Source of the DNA: Rhizobium croatiense
GTDB lineage: Bacteria > Pseudomonadota > Alphaproteobacteria > Rhizobiales > Rhizobiaceae
DNA length: 64,000 bases
Direction of reading: 5' to 3'
Assembly: GCF_019793465.1 (NCBI RefSeq)
Contig: NZ_JAILYJ010000019.1
Span: 1-64,000, forward strand
Part shown: piece by piece, positions 30,706 through 39,878 of the stretch
How the letters are laid out: each line of letters begins with the position of its first letter
Numbering within the stretch: the stretch's first letter is position 1
Translations under genes and position numbers: made by a program
The notes under the pieces: generated by a model
The model's input: only the letters and a program-made list of their open reading frames with translations
What the model was told of the DNA's origin: nothing
Database searches by the model: none

Positions 30706-31830
30706 ATGAATGCTAAAGAGCTACTCGACCACCTTGTCGCCTTTCCATCTGTCGTCGGGACTCCTAACGGCGAAATCGTGGGATGGGTGAGAGGCTATCT
30801 CGAAAGTAATGGCGCCACAGTGACTGTTTTGCCCGGCCCCGAAGGCGATCGGGCGAACCTATTCGCCACCATCGGCCCGAAAGACGAGCGCGGCTACATT
30901 CTTTCGGGCCATATGGATGTCGTTTCGGCATCCGAACCGACATGGACATCGGATCCCTTCCGCCTGCGCGCGGTGGGCGATCGGCTTTTCGGCAGGGGGG
31001 CGTCCGACATGAAGGGCTTTCTTGCCGCCGCGCTTGCCGGGCTTCCCGCTATGGCGAAGATGCAATTAAGCCGCCCGATCCACTTCGCCTTCTCGTATGA
31101 CGAGGAAGCGGGCTGCCGCGGTGTACCGCACATGTTACAGCGGCTCGAAAACCTGTGCGCGCCGCCCTTGGGAGCAATTATTGGCGAACCGAGCAGCATG
31201 GTGGCGATCCGCGGCCACAAGGGAAAGGCCGCCGCCCGCATCGAGATCCATGGCACGACCGGCCATTCATCGCGCCCTGACAAAGGCCTGAACGCCATTC
31301 ACGCCATGACTGCGGTGATGGACGCGACGCTGAAGACTGTCGATGCCCTGCGAAACAGTGCCTTAGACCCGAACTTTGAGCCGCCTTATTCCACCCTGCA
31401 GATCGGGACGATCACGGGCGGACGCAGCGTCAACATCATCCCGGATCTTTGCACCCTGGAACTGGAAGCCCGCGCCGTGCCTGGCGTATCGCCAGCGGTT
31501 CTTCTGGAACCCATCAAGACAACTGCCGAGGCCCTCGAGAATGAAGGTTTCCGCACCGCGTGGGAAATCAGCAGCACCTATCCGGCGCTTTCGCTTGATG
31601 CCGACGCACCGCTCGCCCGACTGTTAGAGGAACTAACCGGAGCGCCGACATTGGCTGCCGTCAGCTACGGCACCGAGGCCGGACTCTATCAGGCCGCTGG
31701 CATCGATGCGATCATCTGCGGCCCCGGGGACATCTCCCGCGCCCATCGCGCCGACGAATTCATCCGCCTCGATGAACTCGCTGCTTGCGAGCAAATGATC
31801 CTGCGGCTAGCCAAAACGCTACGGCACTGA
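30706..31830 (+). CDS. argE: Acetylornithine deacetylase-like M20 peptidase
   Basis: This zinc-dependent deacylase of the ArgE/DapE/M20 family has about 374 residues. Metal and catalytic motifs are GHMDVVSA, GRGASDMKGFLA, the YDEEAGCRG general base, GEPSSM and the C-terminal ISRAHRADEF histidine. ATG 30706 has GGAGAA upstream; the longer frame from 30649 is not used. Sequence resembles N-acetylornithine deacetylase, but on a plasmid next to a hydroxyacid reductase and a cupin it may deacylate a different N-acyl amino acid. It is the first gene of a three-gene operon facing the LysR regulator. Confidence 0.88.
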   Translation: MNAKELLDHLVAFPSVVGTPNGEIVGWVRGYLESNGATVTVLPGPEGDRANLFATIGPKDERGYILSGHMDVVSASEPTWTSDPFRLRAVGDRLFGRGASDMKGFLAAALAGLPAMAKMQLSRPIHFAFSYDEEAGCRGVPHMLQRLENLCAPPLGAIIGEPSSMVAIRGHKGKAAARIEIHGTTGHSSRPDKGLNAIHAMTAVMDATLKTVDALRNSALDPNFEPPYSTLQIGTITGGRSVNIIPDLCTLELEARAVPGVSPAVLLEPIKTTAEALENEGFRTAWEISSTYPALSLDADAPLARLLEELTGAPTLAAVSYGTEAGLYQAAGIDAIICGPGDISRAHRADEFIRLDELAACEQMILRLAKTLRH

Positions 31831-31841
31831 GAGGGCGCCCC

Positions 31842-32765
31842 ATGGTTTTCTGGTTCAATTCGGATCGAGAGAGGGGCCGGGTTTTCGCAGAGTCTTTTGC
31901 CCGTGAGTTGCCCGATCTACCTCTCGTGATGGACATTTCAGAACACGATCCGGACGAGATCCTTTACATCCTGACTTGGACTGCGCCGCCTGATCTTCAT
32001 CGTTTCAGGAACCTGAAGGTCGTCTTCTCGATCGGTGCCGGTGTCGATCAATTCAAGCCAGAATCGCTTCCGCCAGACGTCATACTCGTCCGCATGGTCG
32101 AGGACGGTATCGTGCGGATGATGCAAGAATATGTCACGCTCGCCGTGCTCGCCCTGCACCGAAAGTTGAAGGTCTATATCGAACAGCAGGCTGATGCCGC
32201 CTGGCTCCCGCTTCCTGTGCGGCAAGCTGGCGAGCAGCGGATCGGCATCCTTGGCCTTGGCATGCTCGCCCAAGCCGTTATTGAGCGACTGAAACCCTTC
32301 GGCTTTCCGCTTGCCGCATGGAGCCGCTCAAAACGACAAGTGGATAGTGTTGATTGCTATCACGGCCCGGACGGGCTCATGCCGTTCCTTGCCCGCACCG
32401 ACATCCTGGTCTGTCTCCTGCCGCTGACCCAAGAGACGCAAAGACTACTCGACGCTGGGGTCTTCGCGGCCCTCCCAGCGGGCGCGGCACTCGTCCACGT
32501 CGGGCGCGGCGCGCAACTCGATCATGACGCTCTCATTGCGGCTCTCGATGATGGACAACTGTCAGGTGCGGTCATCGATGTCACTGAACCTGAGCCCTTG
32601 CCTTCAGAACATGGTTTCTGGAGGCATCCGAAGATCATCCTTACGCCGCACATCGCAAGCGTCACGCAAGCAAAGACGGCGGCCGGCGCCGTCATCGACA
32701 ACATCAAACGGCTTCGCGACGGTCTTGACCCGATCGGGCTCGTCGATCGCGACCGCGGTTATTGA
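31842..32765 (+). CDS. ghrA: Glyoxylate/hydroxypyruvate reductase A-like dehydrogenase
   Basis: This D-2-hydroxyacid dehydrogenase of the GhrA type has 307 residues. The NAD(P) loop GILGLGMLAQAV, the substrate-binding Arg in HVGRGAQLD, the Glu in VTEPEPLPSEH and the catalytic His in ILTPHIAS are all present. It reduces glyoxylate or a 2-oxo acid to the hydroxyacid. The gene starts 11 bases after ArgE and is followed by the cupin, so the operon would deacylate an amino acid derivative and handle a 2-oxo acid product. ATG 31842 is chosen from family length and a GAGAGGG site. Confidence 0.88.
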   Translation: MVFWFNSDRERGRVFAESFARELPDLPLVMDISEHDPDEILYILTWTAPPDLHRFRNLKVVFSIGAGVDQFKPESLPPDVILVRMVEDGIVRMMQEYVTLAVLALHRKLKVYIEQQADAAWLPLPVRQAGEQRIGILGLGMLAQAVIERLKPFGFPLAAWSRSKRQVDSVDCYHGPDGLMPFLARTDILVCLLPLTQETQRLLDAGVFAALPAGAALVHVGRGAQLDHDALIAALDDGQLSGAVIDVTEPEPLPSEHGFWRHPKIILTPHIASVTQAKTAAGAVIDNIKRLRDGLDPIGLVDRDRGY

Positions 32766-32794
32766 AGCTACAACCAGGAGAGCAAGGAGAAAAC

Positions 32795-33148
32795 ATGTCC
32801 CTCCTCAAGACCATAGTACCCAACAGCACCGAAGCGCCTCGCGAGTCCAAGCCGGGGCCGGAACGCTTCATCTCCGGCGATCCTTCTTTCAAGAGCTGGC
32901 CCCAAGACGTTGCGCGAGACGACATGATTCACACCGGCGTCTGGGAAGCGACACCGGGGCTGACGCACTCCGTCAAGGGAGAGACATTCGAATTCTGTCA
33001 CATCCTTCAAGGCGTCGTGGAAATCACCCCGGACGGCGGTGAACCGGTGACCTACAAAGCAGGCGATAGTTTCGTGATGAAACCGGGATTCATCGGCACA
33101 TGGCGCACCGTGGAGACGGTCCGAAAGATCTACGTCACTGTCAACTAA
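32795..33148 (+). CDS. Cupin protein, copy 1 of 3
   Basis: This 117-residue single-domain cupin is of the Cupin_3 (EutQ/ureidoglycine-aminohydrolase-like) type. The conserved block GVWEATPGLTHSVKGETFEF is followed by CHILQGVVEI, then GDSFVMKPGFIGTWR. AAGGAG precedes ATG 32795. It ends the ArgE-GhrA operon. Two close paralogues lie at 45063 and 54844, each also next to amino-acid oxidation or dehydrogenase genes. The family's activity is not established. The metal ligands are unclear: the usual second-motif His is Lys or Met. Confidence 0.85.
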   Translation: MSLLKTIVPNSTEAPRESKPGPERFISGDPSFKSWPQDVARDDMIHTGVWEATPGLTHSVKGETFEFCHILQGVVEITPDGGEPVTYKAGDSFVMKPGFIGTWRTVETVRKIYVTVN

Positions 33149-33211
33149 CCAGCTCCGCCGCCTCCGGTCCGCGCGTTGCGACCGATCGGCCTAGCCAACA
33201 ACGAACCGTAA

Positions 33212-33319
33212 ATCGGCGGAGAAGCATTGCTCTCCGCCGATGTGAGAGCCCGACGCGAACTCGGCGCAGAAGACGTGGGCTTCAACATATGATCGGCAAG
33301 GGTTAGTCCGCTTGCCGAT
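33212..33319. terminator. Two strong hairpins between convergent genes
   Basis: ATCGGCGGAGA (33212-33222) pairs perfectly with TCTCCGCCGAT (33231-33241) around an 8-base loop. ATCGGCAAG (33292-33300) pairs with CTTGCCGAT (33311-33319) around a 10-base loop. Neither has a U-tract. They sit between the cupin gene and the convergent Lrp gene, so a bidirectional transcript-end or stabilising role is likely. The remaining part of 33149-33537 holds no gene. Confidence 0.5.
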
Positions 33320-33537
33320 GAGAGGCTGTGCGCCAGTCCGGGAGCCTCTTCATTCGAAGCCCCATATGTGAACAACAGCTCGAATCGGCCTGGTCGCTGG
33401 AACGATCATAGTTCGCTCGCATGCAGCGATGGTGGCGCAATTTTGGGCGTCAAGGAGTGGCATGGTCCGCCATTTGAGTTCGGACCCGGGACTGTTGTTG
33501 GGCGGACACTTGCCCATTTTAACCGATCTACACCGGA

Positions 33538-33981
33538 TTATCTTCGGATTACGGAGGAGAGGGCGAACGCAGTCAGTGTATCGCGCACGCCGGGCATCTC
33601 GGCAATTAATTGCCAAATTTGGCGGATGCGGTCGGCCTCAGGGGACTCGACCCGCACGAGGAGATCGAAATCGCCGGTCATAACGTCGCAAGCAACGACT
33701 TCTGGGATCTTCCGTAGCGCCTGAATGACTTCGCCGCCCCGCATGCGATCGTGCCGATAGACGAAAATCAGTGCGGTTGTGACGTTTTGGCTATTCCCTC
33801 CATCCGCGGTGAGGATTGTATATCCCTTGATGAAACCTTCTCGTTCCAGACGTTCGATTCGCACCCGCACGGCGTTGCGAGAAAGGTTCACCTTCGCCGA
33901 TAAATCCGCGTGCGAGATACGGGCGTTGGCCTTCAATTCGGCAAGTATCTGTTCGTCAGTTCGATCGAGAAGATATTTCAT
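33538..33981 (-). CDS. Lrp/AsnC-family regulator, copy 1
   Basis: This leucine-responsive-type regulator of about 147 residues has an N-terminal HTH (ANARISHADLSAKVNLSRNA) and a C-terminal RAM/AsnC ligand domain (VVACDVMTGDFDLLVRVE). It is the last gene of the minus-strand run that starts with homoserine dehydrogenase, 19 bases after the homoserine-kinase-like gene. That placement suggests it senses an amino acid of the pathway and controls these genes. Met at 33981 is the usual family start. Confidence 0.85.
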   Translation of the reverse strand: MKYLLDRTDEQILAELKANARISHADLSAKVNLSRNAVRVRIERLEREGFIKGYTILTADGGNSQNVTTALIFVYRHDRMRGGEVIQALRKIPEVVACDVMTGDFDLLVRVESPEADRIRQIWQLIAEMPGVRDTLTAFALSSVIRR

Positions 33982-34000
33982 GGAGATTGAGTCGGGTCGC

Positions 34001-34786
34001 TTAACCAAAAATGTCGGGGGTTACGGACCGATAAGCTAACACGGCGATTTCCGGTAGTAATATTCTTTCCTTTCGGCTCGCAAATCGCTTCGATGTCGAA
34101 GCCATTATGAACCCTGGCAGCGCCTTCTTTTCCGCATCTGTCAGGACGCGGACTCCCTGATAACCCTGCAACAGCGCCCGCGCCCGCTCCTTGTTCAGAT
34201 CTCCGTTGATTTCGCCCGCCCAATCGACAAGCGCATCAGCAAGCTCCGACACGAGCGCATCCTCGTGCCGAAGCCTGAAGTTGATTACCCCGCTGACTTC
34301 TTCTCCGAGGAAAAAGACGTTCTCCTGGACCAATGCGCCATGAATTGCGCCAGTGGGAAGATCCGTCGATTTCCACTTCGCTTTTCGTTCCAAGACAGTG
34401 TGCATTTCAGCCATCACGCGTCCCAGGCTGAGGCATTTTGCCGGGTTTGCAAATGTGGGTGAGGCGCCGGGTACGAAGCTGACGATGGCAACCAATCGAC
34501 CTGCGGCCCGAGACGTGGCGTGGCCATCGACAGTGCGGAGCGGCTTCGGGCAGGGGACGCCATGACGATAAAGCGCCTCCATGGTTTCGAAGGCCCTTTC
34601 CAGATCTGAAGGTTGGGCTTCGTTCTCGAAAAGGGTAACGATGAATTCGCCTTCCCTCGTCCGAAACAGATAGGTCGTCTCGGAGTCACCGTCCGCAATG
34701 CCAATCACCGACAGAAGCGACGTAAAACCATAAGCCGCGGTAATGAGTTGGCGATCTTCGTCAGAAATCTCGGTAAAAACAGCCAT
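34001..34786 (-). CDS. Homoserine-kinase-like protein lacking catalytic aspartates
   Basis: This protein of 261 residues aligns throughout with bacterial ThrB-type (APH-fold) homoserine kinase: MAVFTEISDEDRQ start, TYLFRTREGEFIVTLFE, and RLVAIVSFVPG. The catalytic loop, normally His-Ala-Asp-Leu followed by Asp-Asn, reads HGALVQEN at 149-156, so the catalytic Asp is Ala. The metal-binding Asp of the IDF motif is Asn169 in GVINF. The protein is also about 60 residues shorter than ThrB. Phosphotransfer is therefore unlikely, and a ligand-binding or regulatory role is more plausible. An alternative start at 34816 overlaps the AspA stop as TGATG. It sits between AspA and an Lrp regulator. Confidence 0.8.
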   Translation of the reverse strand: MAVFTEISDEDRQLITAAYGFTSLLSVIGIADGDSETTYLFRTREGEFIVTLFENEAQPSDLERAFETMEALYRHGVPCPKPLRTVDGHATSRAAGRLVAIVSFVPGASPTFANPAKCLSLGRVMAEMHTVLERKAKWKSTDLPTGAIHGALVQENVFFLGEEVSGVINFRLRHEDALVSELADALVDWAGEINGDLNKERARALLQGYQGVRVLTDAEKKALPGFIMASTSKRFASRKERILLPEIAVLAYRSVTPDIFG

Positions 34787-34815
34787 TTCCCACCCTTGTG
34801 CAGACGATGAACCCA

Positions 34816-36213
34816 TCAGAAATTTGCGAAGGCCGCGCTACCTTCGAAAAGCTCTTCAACCTGACTGGAGGCTAAGATCCCTTCCTCTTCCACGACCTGG
34901 CGCAGCCCCCGCTTTTCGGTCAGGGCTTTCTTGGAAAGTTGCGCTGCCTTACTGTAGCCGACAAGCATCGCCAACGGTGTCGCAAGGACAAGAGACTGAT
35001 CGAGGAGGTCCTTACAACGGTCGACATCAACTTCAATGCCGGCGACGCACCGCTGCTCGAAAATGTCCATACCCCGCGTCAACATCCGCATGGACTGTAG
35101 GATGTTGAGGATGATCACGGGCTCCATCGCATTGAGTTGCAACTGCCCCGCACTTGCCGCCAGAGTGACCGTGAGATCATTGCCGATAACCTGAAATGCG
35201 ATTTGGTTCATCATCTCTGGAATGACGGCGTTGACTTTGCCGGGCATGATCGAGGAACCGGCCTGGACGGGCGGAAGTCGGATTTCCCCCAGGCCGCTCC
35301 TCGGGCCACTGCTCAAGAGCCGCAGATCATTGCAGACCTTTGTCAGCTTCACAGCAATCCGCTTAAGGACGCTGGAGATGGACACGAAACCACCGGTGTC
35401 GGAGGTGGCCTCAATCAGATTTCGAGCTCGGATGAGCTGGATACCAGAAATCTGTGTGAGGTGGATGCAAGCCGCGGCTGGAAAGCCGCGGGGGACGTTG
35501 ATCGAAGTTCCGATCGCCGATCCGCCGATATTAACCTCTTTCAACAGCCTGGAAGCGGATTGCAGTTGGTTGATATCTTCGTCGATCAGCTCGGCGAACG
35601 CATCAAATTCCTGCCCGGCTGTCATTGGGACGGCGTCCTGCAACTGAGTGCGACCGACCTTCAGCGCAGTCGCATATTCACGTGCCTTGGCGCGGAATGC
35701 ATCGCGTAGCCCGACCTGGGACTCGATCAGCCCTTCGCAAGCACGAAGAATGGTCAGACGCAGTGCGGTCGGATAGACATCGTTTGTCGATTGCGACAGG
35801 TTCACGTCATCATTCGGATGAAGCTTGTCATAGTCGCCGACCTTCGCACCGAGCTTCAAGAGCGCCAGGTTCGCGACAACCTCGTTCACGTTCATGTTGG
35901 TGGATGTTCCGGCGCCACCCTGCATCATATCGACCGGGAAATTCTCATCAATGCATTTCAACGCGATGAGCTCATCGCAAGCCTCTGAGATCGCTGACGC
36001 CTTTTCCGCTGACAGCAGGCCAAGCTCAGCGTTTGCGCACGCGGCTGCTTTCTTCACCATAGCCATAGATTGAACGAGTTCAGGGAAGTCTTTCAGGCGA
36101 AGGCCTGAAACGGTGAAGTTGAGCTCGGCTCGACGCGTATGGATACCGTAGAGAACGTCACCGGGGATAGGGAGGGGGCCGATCAAATCGGTCTCTATGC
36201 GTTCAATTTCCAT
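34816..36213 (-). CDS. aspA: Aspartate ammonia-lyase
   Basis: This enzyme converts L-aspartate to fumarate and ammonia. At 465 residues it is of normal size. It belongs to the fumarase/aspartase superfamily, shown by GGAGTSTNMNVNEV, the NLSQSTNDVYPT block and the signature GSSIMPGKVN, whose serine is the catalytic base. GGGGAG precedes ATG 36213. In the operon it follows DapA, aldehyde dehydrogenase and homoserine dehydrogenase. It can therefore finish a route homoserine to aspartate semialdehyde to aspartate to fumarate. Fumarase C is the alternative family, but the context and the QLQLNAMEP region fit aspartase better. Confidence 0.88.
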   Translation of the reverse strand: MEIERIETDLIGPLPIPGDVLYGIHTRRAELNFTVSGLRLKDFPELVQSMAMVKKAAACANAELGLLSAEKASAISEACDELIALKCIDENFPVDMMQGGAGTSTNMNVNEVVANLALLKLGAKVGDYDKLHPNDDVNLSQSTNDVYPTALRLTILRACEGLIESQVGLRDAFRAKAREYATALKVGRTQLQDAVPMTAGQEFDAFAELIDEDINQLQSASRLLKEVNIGGSAIGTSINVPRGFPAAACIHLTQISGIQLIRARNLIEATSDTGGFVSISSVLKRIAVKLTKVCNDLRLLSSGPRSGLGEIRLPPVQAGSSIMPGKVNAVIPEMMNQIAFQVIGNDLTVTLAASAGQLQLNAMEPVIILNILQSMRMLTRGMDIFEQRCVAGIEVDVDRCKDLLDQSLVLATPLAMLVGYSKAAQLSKKALTEKRGLRQVVEEEGILASSQVEELFEGSAAFANF

Positions 36214-36224
36214 TCGCCGCTCCC

Positions 36225-37103
36225 CTAGTCCAGAATCCCGGCGTGGCGCATGACATGAGTGATAACCTCTTTAACAGGATGGCTCACCTCCACGAGAGGA
36301 AGGCGCAGGTCACCGCGGATCTTCGAGAGTTGCGTCAGCGCGAATTTCACGCCAGCCGGGCTGGTCTCGAGAAATAGCGCGCGATGCAAGGGCATCAGTC
36401 GATCTTGAAGAGCCAGTGCCGCCGCGAAGTCGCCTTTCAAGCATGCCCGCTGGAAGTCTGCACACAGCCGGGGAGCAACGTTCGCGGTCACCGAGATGCA
36501 ACCGTGACCGCCATGGGCCATGTAACCCAGCGCCGTGCCGTCTTCGCCAGTGAGGAGATTGAACTCATTGCCGCAGGCCATACGCTCCAGCGACGGTCGC
36601 AAGAGATTGCCTGTCGCGTCCTTGACACCCTTGACGTTCGGACAATCCCTGAAAATACGGGCAAGTGTTTCGACTTCAATATCGATTACGCTCCGACCAG
36701 GGATATTGTAGACAATGATCGGAACCGTAGCTTCAGCGTCGATGGCCTTGAAGTGCTGATAGATTCCCTCTTGGGTGGGTTTATTGTAGTAGGGCGCAAC
36801 GATCAGCAAACCGTCCGCGCCGGCCTCCTGTGCGTGCCGCACGAAGCTGATCGCTTCCTCGGTGCTGTTGGACCCGGCGCCGGCAATGACCGGAACCCGA
36901 CCATTCGCTGCCGCGATCGCGAGTTCCACGACTCGCATATGTTCGGCATGGCTGAGGGTCGGGCTTTCCCCCGTTGTTCCACAGGGGACAAGCCCTGACG
37001 TGCCTTCGGCGATCTGCCATTCAATGAGGTTGCGGAGGGCTATCTCATCGACTTCCCCATCGGCAAAAGGGGTGACAAGGGCAGTGATGGATCCTTTGAA
37101 CAT
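36225..37103 (-). CDS. dapA: 4-hydroxy-tetrahydrodipicolinate synthase family protein
   Basis: This 292-residue class I aldolase is of the DapA family and condenses aspartate semialdehyde with pyruvate in the canonical case. It shows CGTTGESPTL, the Tyr of APYYNKPTQEG, YNIPGRS and the Schiff-base lysine in VKGVKDATGN. ATG 37103 gives the typical MFKGSITALVTPF start. As a plasmid copy inside an amino acid catabolic operon it may act as a related aldolase rather than in lysine synthesis. It starts 50 bases after the aldehyde dehydrogenase stop. Confidence 0.88.
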   Translation of the reverse strand: MFKGSITALVTPFADGEVDEIALRNLIEWQIAEGTSGLVPCGTTGESPTLSHAEHMRVVELAIAAANGRVPVIAGAGSNSTEEAISFVRHAQEAGADGLLIVAPYYNKPTQEGIYQHFKAIDAEATVPIIVYNIPGRSVIDIEVETLARIFRDCPNVKGVKDATGNLLRPSLERMACGNEFNLLTGEDGTALGYMAHGGHGCISVTANVAPRLCADFQRACLKGDFAAALALQDRLMPLHRALFLETSPAGVKFALTQLSKIRGDLRLPLVEVSHPVKEVITHVMRHAGILD

Positions 37104-37153
37104 CTTGACTTCCAAAAACGACGATGGATTCAAACTGGCGCCGGCGCCGGCGA

Positions 37154-38566
37154 TCAGTGCTGCAGTGACGTGATGCAGACGACCTTCGGCTGGGTCATGT
37201 CCTCATAAGCAAAGCGAACGCCTTCGCGTCCCATGCTGCCATATTTGAATCCGCCAAATGGCATTGCGTCGAACCGATAGTCGGACGACTGGTTGATCAT
37301 GACGCCGCCGGCATCGATCCGCTTGGCGGCCTGGAGGGCATTGGCAAGATCGTTGGTAAAGATCCCGGCATGGAGGCTGTATTCCGGCTTGTTGGCCAAC
37401 TCTATTGCCTCTTCAAGTTCATCGAACGGCTGCAGCATGACCACCGGGGCGAAGACTTCCTCGTTCAGTACGTCGCACGTGGCCGGCACGTTTTCCAGGA
37501 CGGTCGGGGGGTAGAGTGTGCCGGCCGGCTTGTGACCGCAGAGCAGCGTCGCGCCGGCAGCGATTGCTCGTTCCACCATGGCGGCGGCGCGGTTCACCGC
37601 GCTTTCGGAGATCATGGGGCCCATATCGGTCTCAGAATTCATCGGATCGCCGGTCTTCATCAGGACGGTTCGGGCCACGAACTCGGTCTTGAAGCGTTCA
37701 TAGACCGAGCGCTGTACCAGAATCCGCTGCGTTCCGATGCAATTCTGGCCAGCCGCCCAGAAGGCGCCTGACACGCAATCTTCCACGGCGGCCTGAACAT
37801 CGCTATTTTCCATCACGATAACCGGCGCATTGCCACCGAGATCCATTGCGAGCTTCTTGATGCCCGCAGATCTTGCAATGGCCTCGCCCGTGACGAATCC
37901 CCCTGTAAAGGAGATCATGCGAACCTCTTTGGCCGAAACAAGTGCCTTGCCCAGGTCGGCGCCGCCGACAGCGACCGTGATGATCTCTTCGGGCAAGCCG
38001 CTTTCGATCAAGACCTCCACCAGCTTGATCGCCGATAGAGGCGTAAGCTCCGATGGCTTCAGCAGTACAGCGTTTGCGCCGGCAATGGCAGGGCCAAGCT
38101 TGTGGGCCACGAGATTGAGCGGGTCGTTGTAGGGCGTGATTGCCGCGATGATTCCTAGCGGCTCCCGTGTGTACCAGCCCTGACGAGATTCAGAGCCCGC
38201 ATAGGCATCAAACGGAATGACTTCGCCAGCATTGCGCTTGGCTTCTTCGCCAGAGAGTTTCAGTGTGTTGACACAACGTGTCGCCTCCTTGCGGGCCTGG
38301 GCAATTGTCTTCCCCGCCTCTCGTACGATCAGGAGCGCAAACTCCTCCAAGCGTTCTCCGATAGTGGCTGCTGCCCTTTCGAGAATTGCAGAGCGCTGGT
38401 GGCGGGGGAGCGACCGGGCACTCTGCGCGCCGCGCCTGGCGCGTTCGAGCAACAGGTCCACAGCCTCGGCACCGGTCTCTCGGATAGCGCCGACAAAACT
38501 GCCGTCGAACGGATTAGTGACGATGATCTCGTTGGAAGAGGCGGGTTTCAAGGCGAGACCGGGCAT
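37154..38566 (-). CDS. Aldehyde dehydrogenase in the homoserine dehydrogenase operon
   Basis: This NAD(P)-dependent aldehyde dehydrogenase has 470 residues, with TPYNDPLNLVAHK, KPSELTPLSA and the catalytic Cys in AAGQNCIGTQR. The usual catalytic Glu of the ELGG motif is Asp (MDLGGNAPV). ATG 38566 has a perfect AAGGAGG site and overlaps the homoserine dehydrogenase stop as TGATG; the longer frame to 38827 is a read-through of that gene. By position it may oxidise aspartate 4-semialdehyde to aspartate. The family also includes lactaldehyde and phosphonoacetaldehyde dehydrogenases, so substrate is inferred. Confidence 0.87.
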   Translation of the reverse strand: MPGLALKPASSNEIIVTNPFDGSFVGAIRETGAEAVDLLLERARRGAQSARSLPRHQRSAILERAAATIGERLEEFALLIVREAGKTIAQARKEATRCVNTLKLSGEEAKRNAGEVIPFDAYAGSESRQGWYTREPLGIIAAITPYNDPLNLVAHKLGPAIAGANAVLLKPSELTPLSAIKLVEVLIESGLPEEIITVAVGGADLGKALVSAKEVRMISFTGGFVTGEAIARSAGIKKLAMDLGGNAPVIVMENSDVQAAVEDCVSGAFWAAGQNCIGTQRILVQRSVYERFKTEFVARTVLMKTGDPMNSETDMGPMISESAVNRAAAMVERAIAAGATLLCGHKPAGTLYPPTVLENVPATCDVLNEEVFAPVVMLQPFDELEEAIELANKPEYSLHAGIFTNDLANALQAAKRIDAGGVMINQSSDYRFDAMPFGGFKYGSMGREGVRFAYEDMTQPKVVCITSLQH

Positions 38567-39627
38567 CACGCTGCCTCCTTGGCGAAATTTGCCGACTGCG
38601 CATTGTGTATAGCCACGATGTCGGACAGCAGTGCGTAGGCGGTTTCGACTCGACCGGCGCCCGGGCCGCTCACGGTGACGGGACCGAGAAGCTCTGTGTT
38701 CAACGATACTGCGTTGGTAGCGCCGTTGACGCCGGCGAGCGGATGTTCGAGGGCAAGCTGTTTGGGCGCGACACTGCCGGTTATCGTGCCGTCGGCATTG
38801 CGAACTGCTGACCCGACCAGTTTCCAACGACTCCCTGCCTTGGCAGCTGCTTGAATGTCGGAGGGAGAAAGCTTGGAGATGCCGTTGCAGGAGACATCCT
38901 CCGGCTTGAGATTTGCGCCCAGCAGCTCATTCGCCAAGATCACGACTTTCAGGCGAACGTCGAAACCCTCGACATCGGCAGTCGGATCGGCCTCTGCATA
39001 GCCCAGCGCCTGCGCTTCCGCGACAGCACTGGCGAAGTCCAGACCCTCCTCCATGCGGCAGAGGACGAAGTTCGACGTGCCGTTGAGGATCCCTTCGAAC
39101 CCTTTCACCTCTGCGCCGGCAAGGGTCTTCTCTGCCATTCTTATGACGGGCGTGCCGCTCATGACAGAGCCCTCATATTCGAAGTGAACGTTGTTCGCCT
39201 TGGCAAGAGCCTTCAGTTCCCGAGCAGCGATTGCAACAGGCCCCTTGTTGGTGGTGACGACGTGCTTGCTCGAGTTGAGAGCCCAGCGGCAGTGTGAAAC
39301 CGCCGGCTCGCCGTCCGCCGGGTTCGTATATGTCGCCTCCACAACGATGTCGGCAGGCGCCGTCTTGATGATGGCTTCGTTGTCAGCCTCGCCGCTGCCG
39401 CCGGAGAGCCGACCGAAACCGCCCTTCGCGAAATTCGCCTCCACGAGGGTCTTGGCATCCAGACCGTTGGGCGAAATGACGGAGCCCAGATGGAGATCGC
39501 TGACCGCAACGATGTTCAGGCGGAAACCAAGGTCCCGTTCCCAAAGTGGGCTCTTCCTCGCGATGAGCTCGGCCAAAGCACGGTTGACGCCACCAAATCC
39601 GATTAGAGCAATATTGTAGATTTTCAT
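38566..39627 (-). CDS. hom: Homoserine dehydrogenase (short, without ACT domain)
   Basis: This enzyme interconverts homoserine and aspartate 4-semialdehyde. It has 353 residues with the NAD(P) loop LIGFGGVNRALAEL, TTNKGPVA, FEYEGSVMSGTP, ILNGTSNFVL and the signature GYAEADPTADVEGFD. The C-terminal ACT regulatory domain of biosynthetic enzymes is absent, which fits a catabolic, feedback-free role. ATG 39627 has GGAGGAAA upstream. It heads the minus-strand operon hom-aldehyde dehydrogenase-dapA-aspA, which would turn homoserine into aspartate and fumarate. Confidence 0.9.
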   Translation of the reverse strand: MKIYNIALIGFGGVNRALAELIARKSPLWERDLGFRLNIVAVSDLHLGSVISPNGLDAKTLVEANFAKGGFGRLSGGSGEADNEAIIKTAPADIVVEATYTNPADGEPAVSHCRWALNSSKHVVTTNKGPVAIAARELKALAKANNVHFEYEGSVMSGTPVIRMAEKTLAGAEVKGFEGILNGTSNFVLCRMEEGLDFASAVAEAQALGYAEADPTADVEGFDVRLKVVILANELLGANLKPEDVSCNGISKLSPSDIQAAAKAGSRWKLVGSAVRNADGTITGSVAPKQLALEHPLAGVNGATNAVSLNTELLGPVTVSGPGAGRVETAYALLSDIVAIHNAQSANFAKEAA

Positions 39628-39878
39628 GCGGTTTCCTCCGATGAAGCGATTTGTGCGCACATCATCAGATGCGAATCGCTCAGTCGGAACGGCACAAACG
39701 GACCAATCTGCCGTGCATTTTGCTCATAACGCTGACCGTTTGCCCGTATCCCGGTTCGGCTCCCGCACTCGCAACGACAAATGGCTCGGGCGAGGAAAGC
39801 CGACTTGCTCATGCAATACGTCGAAGTGTCTATTTTTCCGCAAAGACGACGCGGCTCCAGCGGCTGTCGGCAGCAATC

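Noticed and set aside
37154..38827. 557-codon reading of the aldehyde dehydrogenase
   Set aside because: The first 87 codons lie within the homoserine dehydrogenase gene in another frame; ATG 38566 has a perfect ribosome site and a TGATG overlap.
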